A DNA stretch of 7,144 bases, taken from NCBI GenBank assembly GCA_030666885.1, contig DAOUWY010000098.1:1-7144 (forward strand), in the 5' to 3' direction. Positions 1-4,983 of this stretch are shown piece by piece; position 1 is the first letter of the stretch; each line of letters begins with the position of its first letter. Position numbers and translations under genes: made by a program. The DNA comes from Methanosarcinales archaeon (lineage in GTDB: Archaea > Halobacteriota > Methanosarcinia > Methanosarcinales > Methanocomedenaceae). The notes beneath the pieces were generated by a model. That model saw only the letters and a list, made by a program, of their open reading frames with translations, made no database searches and had not been told where the DNA came from.

Positions 1-1
1 A

Positions 2-390
2 CTTGAGCAAATATTCACCCATTTCGCTGAGGGGCTGCATGAATCAGCAGGCAGGAGTTCTGTTGTGCTGATAATCGTGTATACTATACTTATATGGGGA
101 ATGGAAGCTGCCCGGCTGTACTTTGTGGTGGAATCGCTATCCCCGCTGCATAATATCCACATCGGCCTGTCCCTGATATTGTTTGTTGCGCTGTCGGCAG
201 CCATGGTATCTGCTCTTCCTATCACACCCGGCGGCCTTGGGGCTGTGGAGTTCGCCATCGTGGGCGTGTTCGTGCTGGTTGGGGTGGATGCGGGCGTGGC
301 AGCGGGGATTGCCATACTGGACAGGGCCATAAGTTACTGGGGATTGATGGCGGTAGGGGCTGTGGTGTATGTGGTGAGCGGGAGGAAATG
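2..390 (+). CDS. PF03706-type (LPG synthase TM / flippase-like) membrane protein, 3' part
   Basis: This is the C-terminal end of an integral membrane protein of the lysylphosphatidylglycerol synthase transmembrane family (PF03706/UPF0104). The frame is open from base 2 to the TGA at 388-390, giving about 129 residues, so the start lies outside the window. The GTG at base 65 falls inside the domain and is not a real start. Visible marks are a short FxxGL segment at the beginning, at least three hydrophobic spans, the family motif LPITPGGLGAVE and the later ILDRAISYW segment. Such proteins sit in the cytoplasmic membrane; archaeal members are often found with glycosyl transferases or lipid genes, but the substrate is unknown. 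The stop codon lies inside a 12-base repeat that recurs beyond the neighbouring ATPase gene, and a decayed second copy of the gene end lies at about 1872-1949. Family call is firm, function is open. Confidence 0.85.
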
Positions 391-397
391 AGATATT
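386..397 (+). repeat. 12-base direct repeat, left copy, flanking the ATPase gene
   Basis: The sequence AAATGAGATATT occurs here and again, identically, at 1854-1865. The two copies bracket the ATPase gene closely: its stop is 10 bases inside the left copy and its promoter lies inside the right copy. This copy contains the TGA stop of the upstream membrane-protein gene, so that gene stays intact. It is compatible with a target-site duplication. I see no terminal inverted repeats inside the two copies, so the mechanism is not shown. Confidence 0.6.
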
Positions 398-407
398 CAT
401 AGCCATT

Positions 408-1805
408 TCATTTTGCCATCCACTTTTCAAAATCTTTCAGGTCGAAAGCATAATAACCTGCATCAATAAGCTTTTTCTTTCCCTTTCCTTTTATTCTTCG
501 GGCTATAATTCCATAATATTCTGTTCTGTTAGAATTATGCCACCTGACATGCCCGGCTTTTTCTTTCAACCGTTCGATTATAACCAATGATTCTGCTGTA
601 CTCAGGTCTTTCCATTTCACTTCGCAAAAAAAGATATTGGACCCTGTATCCATTGTTACAATATCTATTTCTGTATCCTTATACCACCATGATCCAAGTT
701 TTGAAAATGTAAATGGTACAGCCATACCATAGTTCAACAGCCACAGGAATTCTTTTGCAATATCTTCAAAAATCCTGCCGAGATAAGGATTCATCCTATT
801 TTTAATGTTTTCCAGCACTACATCTCCATGCCCGAGGTCGATCATGTCCTCGGCAGGGAAGATGAACCTGAACCAAAATGCAAATGCATTATCCCTGAAA
901 GAATACAACCCTTTTTTGGATCTTACGGAATCTGTTACTGGAATTTCCCTCTTGATTATTCCAAGATCGATCAGCACATTCAGGTATTTTCCGACAAGGC
1001 TGCGTTCAAGTCCTGTATAATTGATTATCTTACCCATTGTAACATTGCCTATGGCAATGGACTCAAGGATTGAGAAATAATACCTGGGCTCCTCAAGTTC
1101 TTCAAGCAGTATGAACTTGATATCCCTGTATATGAACGAATCAAATCTCAGGATGTTACGGCCTATATTCCAGTAAACGTCTTGTTGGGGGTCTGTTTGT
1201 GTGATATATGCAGGTGTGCCGCCGAACACACTGTACAGTTCTACAGCGCGTTTCATGTTCCCTACATAACCTGCCACATCTGTAAAAGGCAGTGCATTGA
1301 GTTTTATCTGGCCGGTACGCCTGCCATAGAGCGGAGCTTTGTATGAGATCAATCTTTCCATCATGGAGATGCTGGAGCCCAGGATGATCAGGTAGATGCC
1401 GCTGTCCTTGAGTCTGGTATCCCAGTAATCCTGCAATATGGATGGGAGGGCCTTGTCGTCCTTTACCAGGTACGGGAACTCATCAAGTGCCAGTATGAAT
1501 CGCTGCTTTTTGGCCCTCTGGTAGACATATTCAAAGAAAGCATCCCAGTCCTTAAGACCCTGTTTTCTTAGCAGGTCATCGTTGAAATATTCGGCAAGCA
1601 GTCTTGAGTACCGGTCAAGCTGGAGTTTCTTTGATTCTTCCCTGCCGATCAAGATAATGCCTGGATGATCTGCTGATATGAATTTATTTACCAGTTCGGT
1701 CTTGCCGATCCGTCTTCTGCCGTAGATCAATAAGAATTCGGCTTTGCTGCTATTGAAGCGTTCTGTAAGGATTTCCAGTTCTTTTTTTCTGCCGATGAAA
1801 TGCAT
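408..1805 (-). CDS. Archaeal ATPase (PF01637) with C-terminal DUF234 nuclease-fold domain
   Basis: This 465-residue protein opens with MHFIGRKKEL, typical of archaeal PF01637 ATPases. The P-loop is GRRRIGKT (29-36) and the Walker B is LALDEF with D108 and E109. A GSS sensor-like segment (143-145) follows, then a probable winged-helix stretch (about 245-300). The C-terminal part matches DUF234, a PD-(D/E)XK nuclease-like fold, and keeps the expected residues: E347, D381 in EIDIV and E395-x-K397 in CEVK. Both ATP binding and metal-dependent nuclease chemistry therefore look possible. The family is widely multiplied in archaea and its job is not settled; defence or mobile-element roles have been considered. 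The gene stands alone, converges on the PF03706 gene, has its own TATA box and is flanked by a 12-base direct repeat, which suggests arrival as a unit. The ATG start fits the family N-terminus and a nearly leaderless transcript. Confidence 0.9.
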   Translation of the reverse strand: MHFIGRKKELEILTERFNSSKAEFLLIYGRRRIGKTELVNKFISADHPGIILIGREESKKLQLDRYSRLLAEYFNDDLLRKQGLKDWDAFFEYVYQRAKKQRFILALDEFPYLVKDDKALPSILQDYWDTRLKDSGIYLIILGSSISMMERLISYKAPLYGRRTGQIKLNALPFTDVAGYVGNMKRAVELYSVFGGTPAYITQTDPQQDVYWNIGRNILRFDSFIYRDIKFILLEELEEPRYYFSILESIAIGNVTMGKIINYTGLERSLVGKYLNVLIDLGIIKREIPVTDSVRSKKGLYSFRDNAFAFWFRFIFPAEDMIDLGHGDVVLENIKNRMNPYLGRIFEDIAKEFLWLLNYGMAVPFTFSKLGSWWYKDTEIDIVTMDTGSNIFFCEVKWKDLSTAESLVIIERLKEKAGHVRWHNSNRTEYYGIIARRIKGKGKKKLIDAGYYAFDLKDFEKWMAK

Positions 1806-1810
1806 ATACT

Positions 1811-1829
1811 TTGAAGTAATTTACTTGAA
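1811..1829. promoter_or_regulatory. Near-perfect 19-base palindrome between TATA box and ATPase start
   Basis: The stretch TTGAAGTAATTTACTTGAA reads the same on both strands apart from the central base and one mismatched pair. It lies between the TATA box and the ATG of the ATPase gene, around the expected transcription start. An operator for a dimeric repressor, possibly autoregulation through the protein's winged helix, is an inference. AT-rich chance symmetry is possible. Confidence 0.35.
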
Positions 1830-1831
1830 AG

Positions 1832-1838
1832 TATATAA
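1832..1838 (-). promoter_or_regulatory. TATA box of the ATPase gene
   Basis: On the minus strand the sequence TTATATA lies about 27-33 bases ahead of the ATG at 1805. Archaeal transcription normally starts some 25 bases after the box centre, which puts the start at about 1809. The message would then be nearly leaderless, which fits the lack of a Shine-Dalgarno sequence. Confidence 0.5.
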
Positions 1839-1853
1839 TTGTATATGGGACGT

Positions 1854-1865
1854 AAATGAGATATT
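1854..1865 (+). repeat. 12-base direct repeat, right copy, flanking the ATPase gene
   Basis: This is an exact second copy of AAATGAGATATT (see 386-397). It is followed within a few bases by a degenerate second copy of the PF03706 gene end. If it is a target duplication, the locus before insertion already carried that partial tandem copy. Confidence 0.6.
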
Positions 1866-1871
1866 GCGCCA

Positions 1872-1979
1872 TCAGTGGCTCTGGTATCTGCTCTTCCGAT
1901 CACACCCGGCGGCCTGGGGGCTATGGCGTATATGGTGAGCGGGAGGAAGTATTTGCGAATCAATGAGCCAGGCAGATAA
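1872..1979 (+). pseudogene. Decayed partial copy of the PF03706 membrane protein gene
   Basis: Bases 1882-1925 match 205-248 with only three substitutions and encode VSALPITPGGLGA. The next bases, to about 1948, match the end of the gene (365-387) and encode YMVSGRK. The 117 bases between are missing. In the intact gene the sequence GGGGCTGTGG occurs at both 239-248 and 356-365, exactly 117 bases apart, so loss by recombination between these short repeats explains the junction and keeps the frame. Beyond the homology the frame runs on to a TAA at 1977-1979. With no start and only about 30 codons it cannot make a membrane protein of this family. Confidence 0.75.
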
Positions 1980-2058
1980 GAACCAGCCCCCGTTCTGGAT
2001 GATTTGGAGGGGGCCTTCTTCACTCTGGCAGATAGTTATGTCAGTTGGAGCCGCTTGA
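1963..2058 (+). pseudogene. Short orphan reading frame, possible truncated gene start
   Basis: An ATG at 1963 opens a 31-codon frame ending with TGA at 2056-2058. It begins MSQADKNQPPFWMIWRG and then turns hydrophobic (LWQIVMSVGAA), which resembles the amino end of a membrane protein just entering its first membrane helix. It overlaps the end of the decayed PF03706 copy by 17 bases, as a coupled downstream gene would, with a GGGAGGAA stretch about 15 bases ahead. I do not recognise the family. A real gene cut short by a stop or frameshift is an inference. A chance open frame is possible at this length. Confidence 0.3.
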
Positions 2059-2130
2059 TAACAACCATGCTGCTATCCAGAATCCATTTTGCACATCATT
2101 TGAATATTTTGTAGATATTTTCAGTGATTA

Positions 2131-2137
2131 TTATATA
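2131..2137 (+). promoter_or_regulatory. TATA box of the AbrB-like gene
   Basis: The sequence TTATATA ends about 24 bases before the ATG at 2162, and no ribosome binding site precedes that ATG. The spacing fits a leaderless archaeal message starting close to the codon. The match is in AT-rich sequence, so confidence is moderate. Confidence 0.4.
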
Positions 2138-2161
2138 CCAGTCTTTCATATTATCTTTTAT

Positions 2162-2421
2162 ATGAATTCTAATGTGGAAATTGTTGATGTGGATGAAAAA
2201 GGTAACATAGTCATACCTTATCAGATATGTGAAATAATCGGTATCCACCGACACGATAAATTAATTATTGGAGTGGAAGTAATGAGACATTGGTCATATC
2301 AAAACAAAAGAGAAGCGTATTTGACCTACAACATAAAGAAGTGGTTGCAGGTACCCTTAAACAGGCATTGATCTTTGAGCAGAAAATGGATAAAGCAGCA
2401 ATCATGTCACCTTTTATTTAA
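2162..2421 (+). pseudogene. AbrB/SpoVT-type small DNA-binding protein, frameshifted
   Basis: The first 40 codons encode a swapped-hairpin AbrB domain: VEIVDVDEKGNIVIP, then ICEIIGI and DKLIIGVEV. This is the usual arrangement of archaeal transcription regulators or antitoxins of about 80 residues. The zero frame then runs to TGA at 2369-2371 through unconvincing sequence (MRHWSYQNK). From base 2278 the -1 frame reads SNETLVISKQKRSVF and continues open to TAA at 2419-2421. It supplies the missing final strand (TLVIS) and a tail, giving about 86 residues. This is what a one-base deletion near 2276-2280 would produce. As written, a 69-residue protein from the ATG is the only direct product. The longer open frame from 2045 starts upstream of the domain and is less likely. 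No partner PIN or other toxin gene follows. Family call is good; frameshift versus sequencing error is open. Confidence 0.65.
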
Positions 2422-2473
2422 GCATATCCCAGAGCCCACGAGCATTGTGATTTTTACATTTCAAGAAATACCG

Positions 2474-2835
2474 TTACCTGCAAATATCCGGCTCCCACAC
2501 ACCCGTAACCTTCCCGCCCAGGGCCAGTCGCCCCATCACCCGATTCACATCTTTACCCACAGGCGACGGCACTGCATATTCCAGAGGCGTCCCGGGTAGT
2601 GGTGTGAAATAATGGGAATGTATGCGCCCGCCTTTATTTACCATAAATCCAACCAGATCCAGCGTTTCCTGCTTGTCAGTGACTGTCTCACCGGGCAGCC
2701 CGAATATAACATCCACAATCGGCGTCAGGTCGTAGTCCCTGTATAGTTCAACAGAACATTTTACATCCTCAACCATATGAGACCCCCTGCTGATTCCGTC
2801 CAGGACGTTCTGGCTGCCGTTCTGTGCACCTCGTC
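2474..2835 (-). pseudogene. Truncated second copy of the radical SAM gene 3' end
   Basis: This segment repeats the last quarter of the intact radical SAM gene at 3852-4949. Homology runs from just before the TAA stop (2474-2476) to about base 2832, covering the intact protein from about GAQSGSQ to its end. Over roughly 100 aligned residues about 85 are identical. The SAM cluster motif CxxxCxxC, the B12-type domain and any start are missing, so it cannot act as an enzyme. One extra codon sits before MVEDV. Divergence is uneven: 94 bases next to the stop (2492-2585) are identical to 3870-3963, while the rest is about 87 percent identical, with many changes at third codon positions. An ATG at 2776 lies inside the domain and is not evidence of a gene. 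Confidence 0.85.
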
Positions 2836-2956
2836 CCTGGCGTTGTTGACCGGGCGTAGGTGTTACTACGCAGGAAAATGAAAAGTAGATCGGTGCTTGT
2901 TGTCTCTGCTACAGCTGTTAAAAGATATACTATATGTAGGCTTGTAAAAACAACCA
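2836..2956. other. Intergenic stretch without a recognisable gene
   Basis: Between the radical SAM fragment and the inverted-repeat element I see no supported gene. The only structure is a short perfect hairpin, GCGTAG-6-CTACGC, at 2854-2871. Minus-strand frames running through here have no start or family signal. The sequence directly beside the fragment has no match in the corresponding part of the intact gene, so the duplication breakpoint lies near 2833. Confidence 0.5.
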
Positions 2957-3118
2957 CAGTCATTAGAGACCGTTACAATTCGTGTTGGTGAATCTAATTA
3001 AACCACAGATAAACACAGATGAACACAGATTTTCAGGCAGCGTATCCGCGTTTATCGGCGTTCATCTGCGGTTAGTTTGATAATACCAACATGTAATGTA
3101 ACGGTCTCAGTCATTAGA
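2957..3118. mobile_element. MITE-like inverted-repeat element with 11-base target duplication
   Basis: The sequence CAGTCATTAGA stands at 2957-2967 and again at 3108-3118, as expected of a target-site duplication. Between the copies lies a long imperfect palindrome. The ends are a perfect 11-base inverted repeat, GAGACCGTTAC (2966-2976) against GTAACGGTCTC (3098-3108), overlapping the direct repeats by one or two bases. The arms continue for about 65 bases each at about 70 percent complementarity, around a loop of some 13 bases near 3031-3043. The inner part holds the phased motif ACAGATAAACACAGATGAAC on one arm and its GC-richer complement on the other. There is no room for a transposase, so any movement would depend on one in trans. 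It sits just upstream of the acylphosphatase promoter. Confidence 0.75.
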
Positions 3119-3122
3119 AACC

Positions 3123-3130
3123 TTTATATT
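3123..3130 (+). promoter_or_regulatory. TATA box of the acylphosphatase gene
   Basis: The sequence TTTATATT is preceded by GAAACC, a fair BRE-like element, and lies about 25-32 bases ahead of the ATG at 3155. This predicts a leaderless or very short-leader message. The inverted-repeat element ends only a few bases upstream, so its insertion spared the core promoter but displaced everything beyond it. Confidence 0.5.
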
Positions 3131-3154
3131 AGTTCACAAATAAAAGAAATTTCA

Positions 3155-3700
3155 ATGAAAAAAGTTACTCTTCATATCTCAGGCAATGTCCAGCGTGTTG
3201 GTTACAGGGCAAAAGTCATATCTATAGCCAATGTATTAGGTATTAAAGGATTTATTCAAAACCTTCCGGATGGTAAGGTAAAAATCATTGCACAGGGGGA
3301 GCAATCTGAACTGGATAAGCTAATTCAGGCAATAAATATCTCAAATAGCCTTATCAATGTTACTAATATCGAGCAGGAATATTCCACTTATTCAGGTGAT
3401 TATGAAGGTTTTAATAAGGTTGTTGGTGATGGAGAAACTGACGAAAGACTGGATAATGCTATAGATTTATTTAAAAAACTCATTACTGTCACCGAAGATG
3501 GTTTCAGTGACCTTGGTGATAAAGTAGATCAGAATAAAATAGAAATAACTTCTGAAATCCATTCCCTAAGGGTTGACTTTAATACTCTCTTTGATACAAG
3601 AATATCAAAAATAGAATATGAACTAACCGAAATAAAAGACAAGGTCATGGTTCTGGAATCCTCTACTTCTTACAATTTAACCGATAAACAAAAGACCTGA
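3155..3700 (+). CDS. Acylphosphatase-domain protein with a C-terminal coiled-coil-like extension
   Basis: Residues 1-90 are an acylphosphatase fold, which hydrolyses acyl-phosphate bonds in the cytoplasm. The signature loop reads GNVQRVGYR (10-18), with catalytic R18, and the catalytic asparagine N36 sits in IQNLPDG. The usual GVQGVGFR-type glycine is replaced by R14, a departure in the phosphate-binding loop. Typical enzymes end near residue 90-100; this one has about 90 more residues. They are rich in charged residues and spaced hydrophobics (LDNAIDLFKKL, SKIEYELTEIKDKVMVLE), suggesting a coiled coil. The role of the tail is unknown, and a binding or assembly role is inference. The ATG at 3155 was chosen because the domain begins there and a TATA box precedes it; the open frame back to 3077 runs into the inverted-repeat element. 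The gene is more AT-rich than the operon to its right and stands alone. Confidence 0.85.
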   Translation: MKKVTLHISGNVQRVGYRAKVISIANVLGIKGFIQNLPDGKVKIIAQGEQSELDKLIQAINISNSLINVTNIEQEYSTYSGDYEGFNKVVGDGETDERLDNAIDLFKKLITVTEDGFSDLGDKVDQNKIEITSEIHSLRVDFNTLFDTRISKIEYELTEIKDKVMVLESSTSYNLTDKQKT

Positions 3701-3719
3701 ATATATCTGATATCTGTCA

Positions 3720-3762
3720 ATTTACTTTTTTCTAATAAATTTCCTTCTTCTGGGTCTTTCTT
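3720..3762 (+). terminator. T-rich terminator region after the acylphosphatase gene
   Basis: About 20 bases after the stop codon the plus strand carries several T runs (ACTTTTTTCT at 3724-3733, then pyrimidine-rich sequence to 3762). Archaeal RNA polymerase commonly stops at such tracts without a hairpin. The call rests on composition and position only. Confidence 0.4.
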
Positions 3763-3847
3763 CAACAAGCCGCATCCTCCACGCCAACACCACAACCACC
3801 AATAATATCTCAGAGTCCAAATGCACCGCCACTGTAAACGCCAGCAT
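3722..3847 (-). CDS. Possible small hydrophobic protein, 41 residues
   Basis: An ATG at 3847, four bases past the radical SAM stop, opens a 41-codon frame that ends with TAA. The product would start MLAFTVAVHLDSEILLVVVV, giving one plausible membrane helix. It continues with LAWRMRLVEE and a strongly basic tail (RPRRRKFIRKK), the pattern of a single-pass protein with its C-terminus inside the cell. Position and orientation suit a last gene of the operon. There is no clear ribosome binding site and I recognise no family. A chance frame is a real possibility, so this is a candidate only. It is the only coding signal in the 150 bases between the converging genes. Confidence 0.3.
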   Translation of the reverse strand: MLAFTVAVHLDSEILLVVVVLAWRMRLVEERPRRRKFIRKK

Positions 3848-3851
3848 TGTG

Positions 3852-4949
3852 TCATCTGCGAACCCCCGCCTCCCACACACCCGTAACCTTCCCGCCCAGG
3901 GCCAGTCGCCCCATCACCCGATTCACATCTTTACCCACAGGCGACGGCACTGCATATTCCAGAAGCGTCCCGGGTAGTGGTGTAAAGTAGTGGGAATGTA
4001 TGCGCCCGCCTTTATCCACCACAAACCCGACTAAGTCCAGCGTCTCCTGCTGGTCAGCGACGGTTTCACCGGGCAGCCCGAAAATAATATCCACAATCGG
4101 CGTCAGGTCATAGTCCCTGCATAGTTCAACAGCATATCTCACATCCTCAACAGTATGACCCCTGCCGATTCCGTCCAGCACACCCTGGCTGCCGCTTTGG
4201 GCACCAAGGCTCAATGATGTGTTGTGGCAGTATTGCTTCACCAGCTCAAGCATCTCTGTGGTCACGAACTCTGGCCTGACCTCAGACGGAAAAGTACCAA
4301 AGAATATCCTGCACCTGTCAGGAATGGCCTCCAGCAACGCCTGTACCCGATCAGGTTCGGCCCCCTGCCCGCTTGAGCCGTAGGCAAAAGCATTGGGTGA
4401 AACGAACCTCACATCCCGCATCATACCAGCATATCCGGCCACCACTTCAGGGCTGCGGTGCCGCATCCTGTGTCCAAACAGGCGTGGGGTCTGGCAGTAA
4501 CCGCAGTTATGAGGGCAGCCCCTGCTGATCTCGATATAGCCCTTTAGCCCGTCCCTTGAGAACGGAGGATACTTATCAAGGTCAACTGGAGGTCTTTTTC
4601 CATTTATCACGCACCGTCCCCCATCCTTATACGCTATCCCATCCACATCAGCCGGATTACGATCACCATTGTCGATGCTGCAAATAAGTTCAGGTAGGGT
4701 CTCTTCCCCTTCCCCTATCACCACGTAGTCAAAATATTCAAGGCATTCACCAGGCCTTGCTGAAGGGTGCGCTCCGCCTGCAATGTAAATAGAATCTGTA
4801 GAGGAGTTTCTTATTTCATCAAAGACCCTGTCTGCCTGTGCAGTAGCAAAACTATACGCCATAATTCCATCCACCGGCCCATGCACAACTTGCGCCCCCC
4901 GGACCAGGGGTATAAGGGCGGCAAGGCTATTGCGGTTCTTACTGTCCAA
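3852..4949 (-). CDS. B12-binding-domain radical SAM protein, MJ_1487-like (TIGR04013-type)
   Basis: The first 120 residues resemble a cobalamin-binding fold of this radical SAM class, with IAGGAHPSARPGE (56-68) and YVVIGEGEETLPEL (75-88). The SAM domain follows, with the cluster motif C145-x3-C149-x2-C152 in ISRGCPHNCGYC. Further core segments are SLGAQSGSQ (247-255), IFGLPGET (289-296) and HSHYFTPLPGT (318-328). Proteins of this type bind a 4Fe-4S cluster and cleave S-adenosylmethionine; the substrate of this family is unknown to me. The start is unsettled. The TTG at 4949 falls within the family's conserved ISFRLDSKNR beginning, whose first residues (ISFR) are encoded in frame just upstream. 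A CTG at 4970, nine bases after a GGGGG tract, would restore them. It lies 34 bases after the protease gene and probably shares its transcript. A truncated copy lies at 2474-2835. Confidence 0.9.
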   Translation of the reverse strand: MDSKNRNSLAALIPLVRGAQVVHGPVDGIMAYSFATAQADRVFDEIRNSSTDSIYIAGGAHPSARPGECLEYFDYVVIGEGEETLPELICSIDNGDRNPADVDGIAYKDGGRCVINGKRPPVDLDKYPPFSRDGLKGYIEISRGCPHNCGYCQTPRLFGHRMRHRSPEVVAGYAGMMRDVRFVSPNAFAYGSSGQGAEPDRVQALLEAIPDRCRIFFGTFPSEVRPEFVTTEMLELVKQYCHNTSLSLGAQSGSQGVLDGIGRGHTVEDVRYAVELCRDYDLTPIVDIIFGLPGETVADQQETLDLVGFVVDKGGRIHSHYFTPLPGTLLEYAVPSPVGKDVNRVMGRLALGGKVTGVWEAGVRR

Positions 4950-4983
4950 CCTGAAACTTATTCTACCCAGGTTTACAAACCCC

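Noticed and set aside
65..391. A 108-residue protein starting at GTG 65
   Set aside because: The frame is open back to base 2 with family-like sequence, so this GTG is internal to a gene entering from the left.
1985..2013. GCCCCC / GGGGGC hairpin as a terminator
   Set aside because: The six-base stem has a 17-base loop and no T run; it lies within a short frame and probably arises by chance.
1727..2023. A 98-codon minus-strand frame across the ATPase start
   Set aside because: It overlaps the well-supported ATPase gene and its promoter in another frame and shows no family features.
2045..2161. Upstream extension of the AbrB-like gene
   Set aside because: These 39 codons precede the domain, contain the probable TATA box and show no family similarity; the ATG at 2162 fits better.
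2278..2284. Programmed -1 frameshift in the AbrB-like gene
   Set aside because: No convincing slippery heptamer or strong downstream structure is visible, and such control is not typical of this family.
2854..2871. GCGTAG-GTGTTA-CTACGC hairpin as an attachment site or small RNA
   Set aside because: A single six-base stem with no repeated partner in the window; too little to support a function.
2769..2963. A 64-codon minus-strand frame
   Set aside because: It is in a different frame from the radical SAM homology, has no recognisable features and spans the duplication breakpoint.
2966..3108. CRISPR array from the recurring ACAGAT/AAC motif
   Set aside because: The motif repeats every ten bases or so inside a palindrome, with no spacers of usual length.
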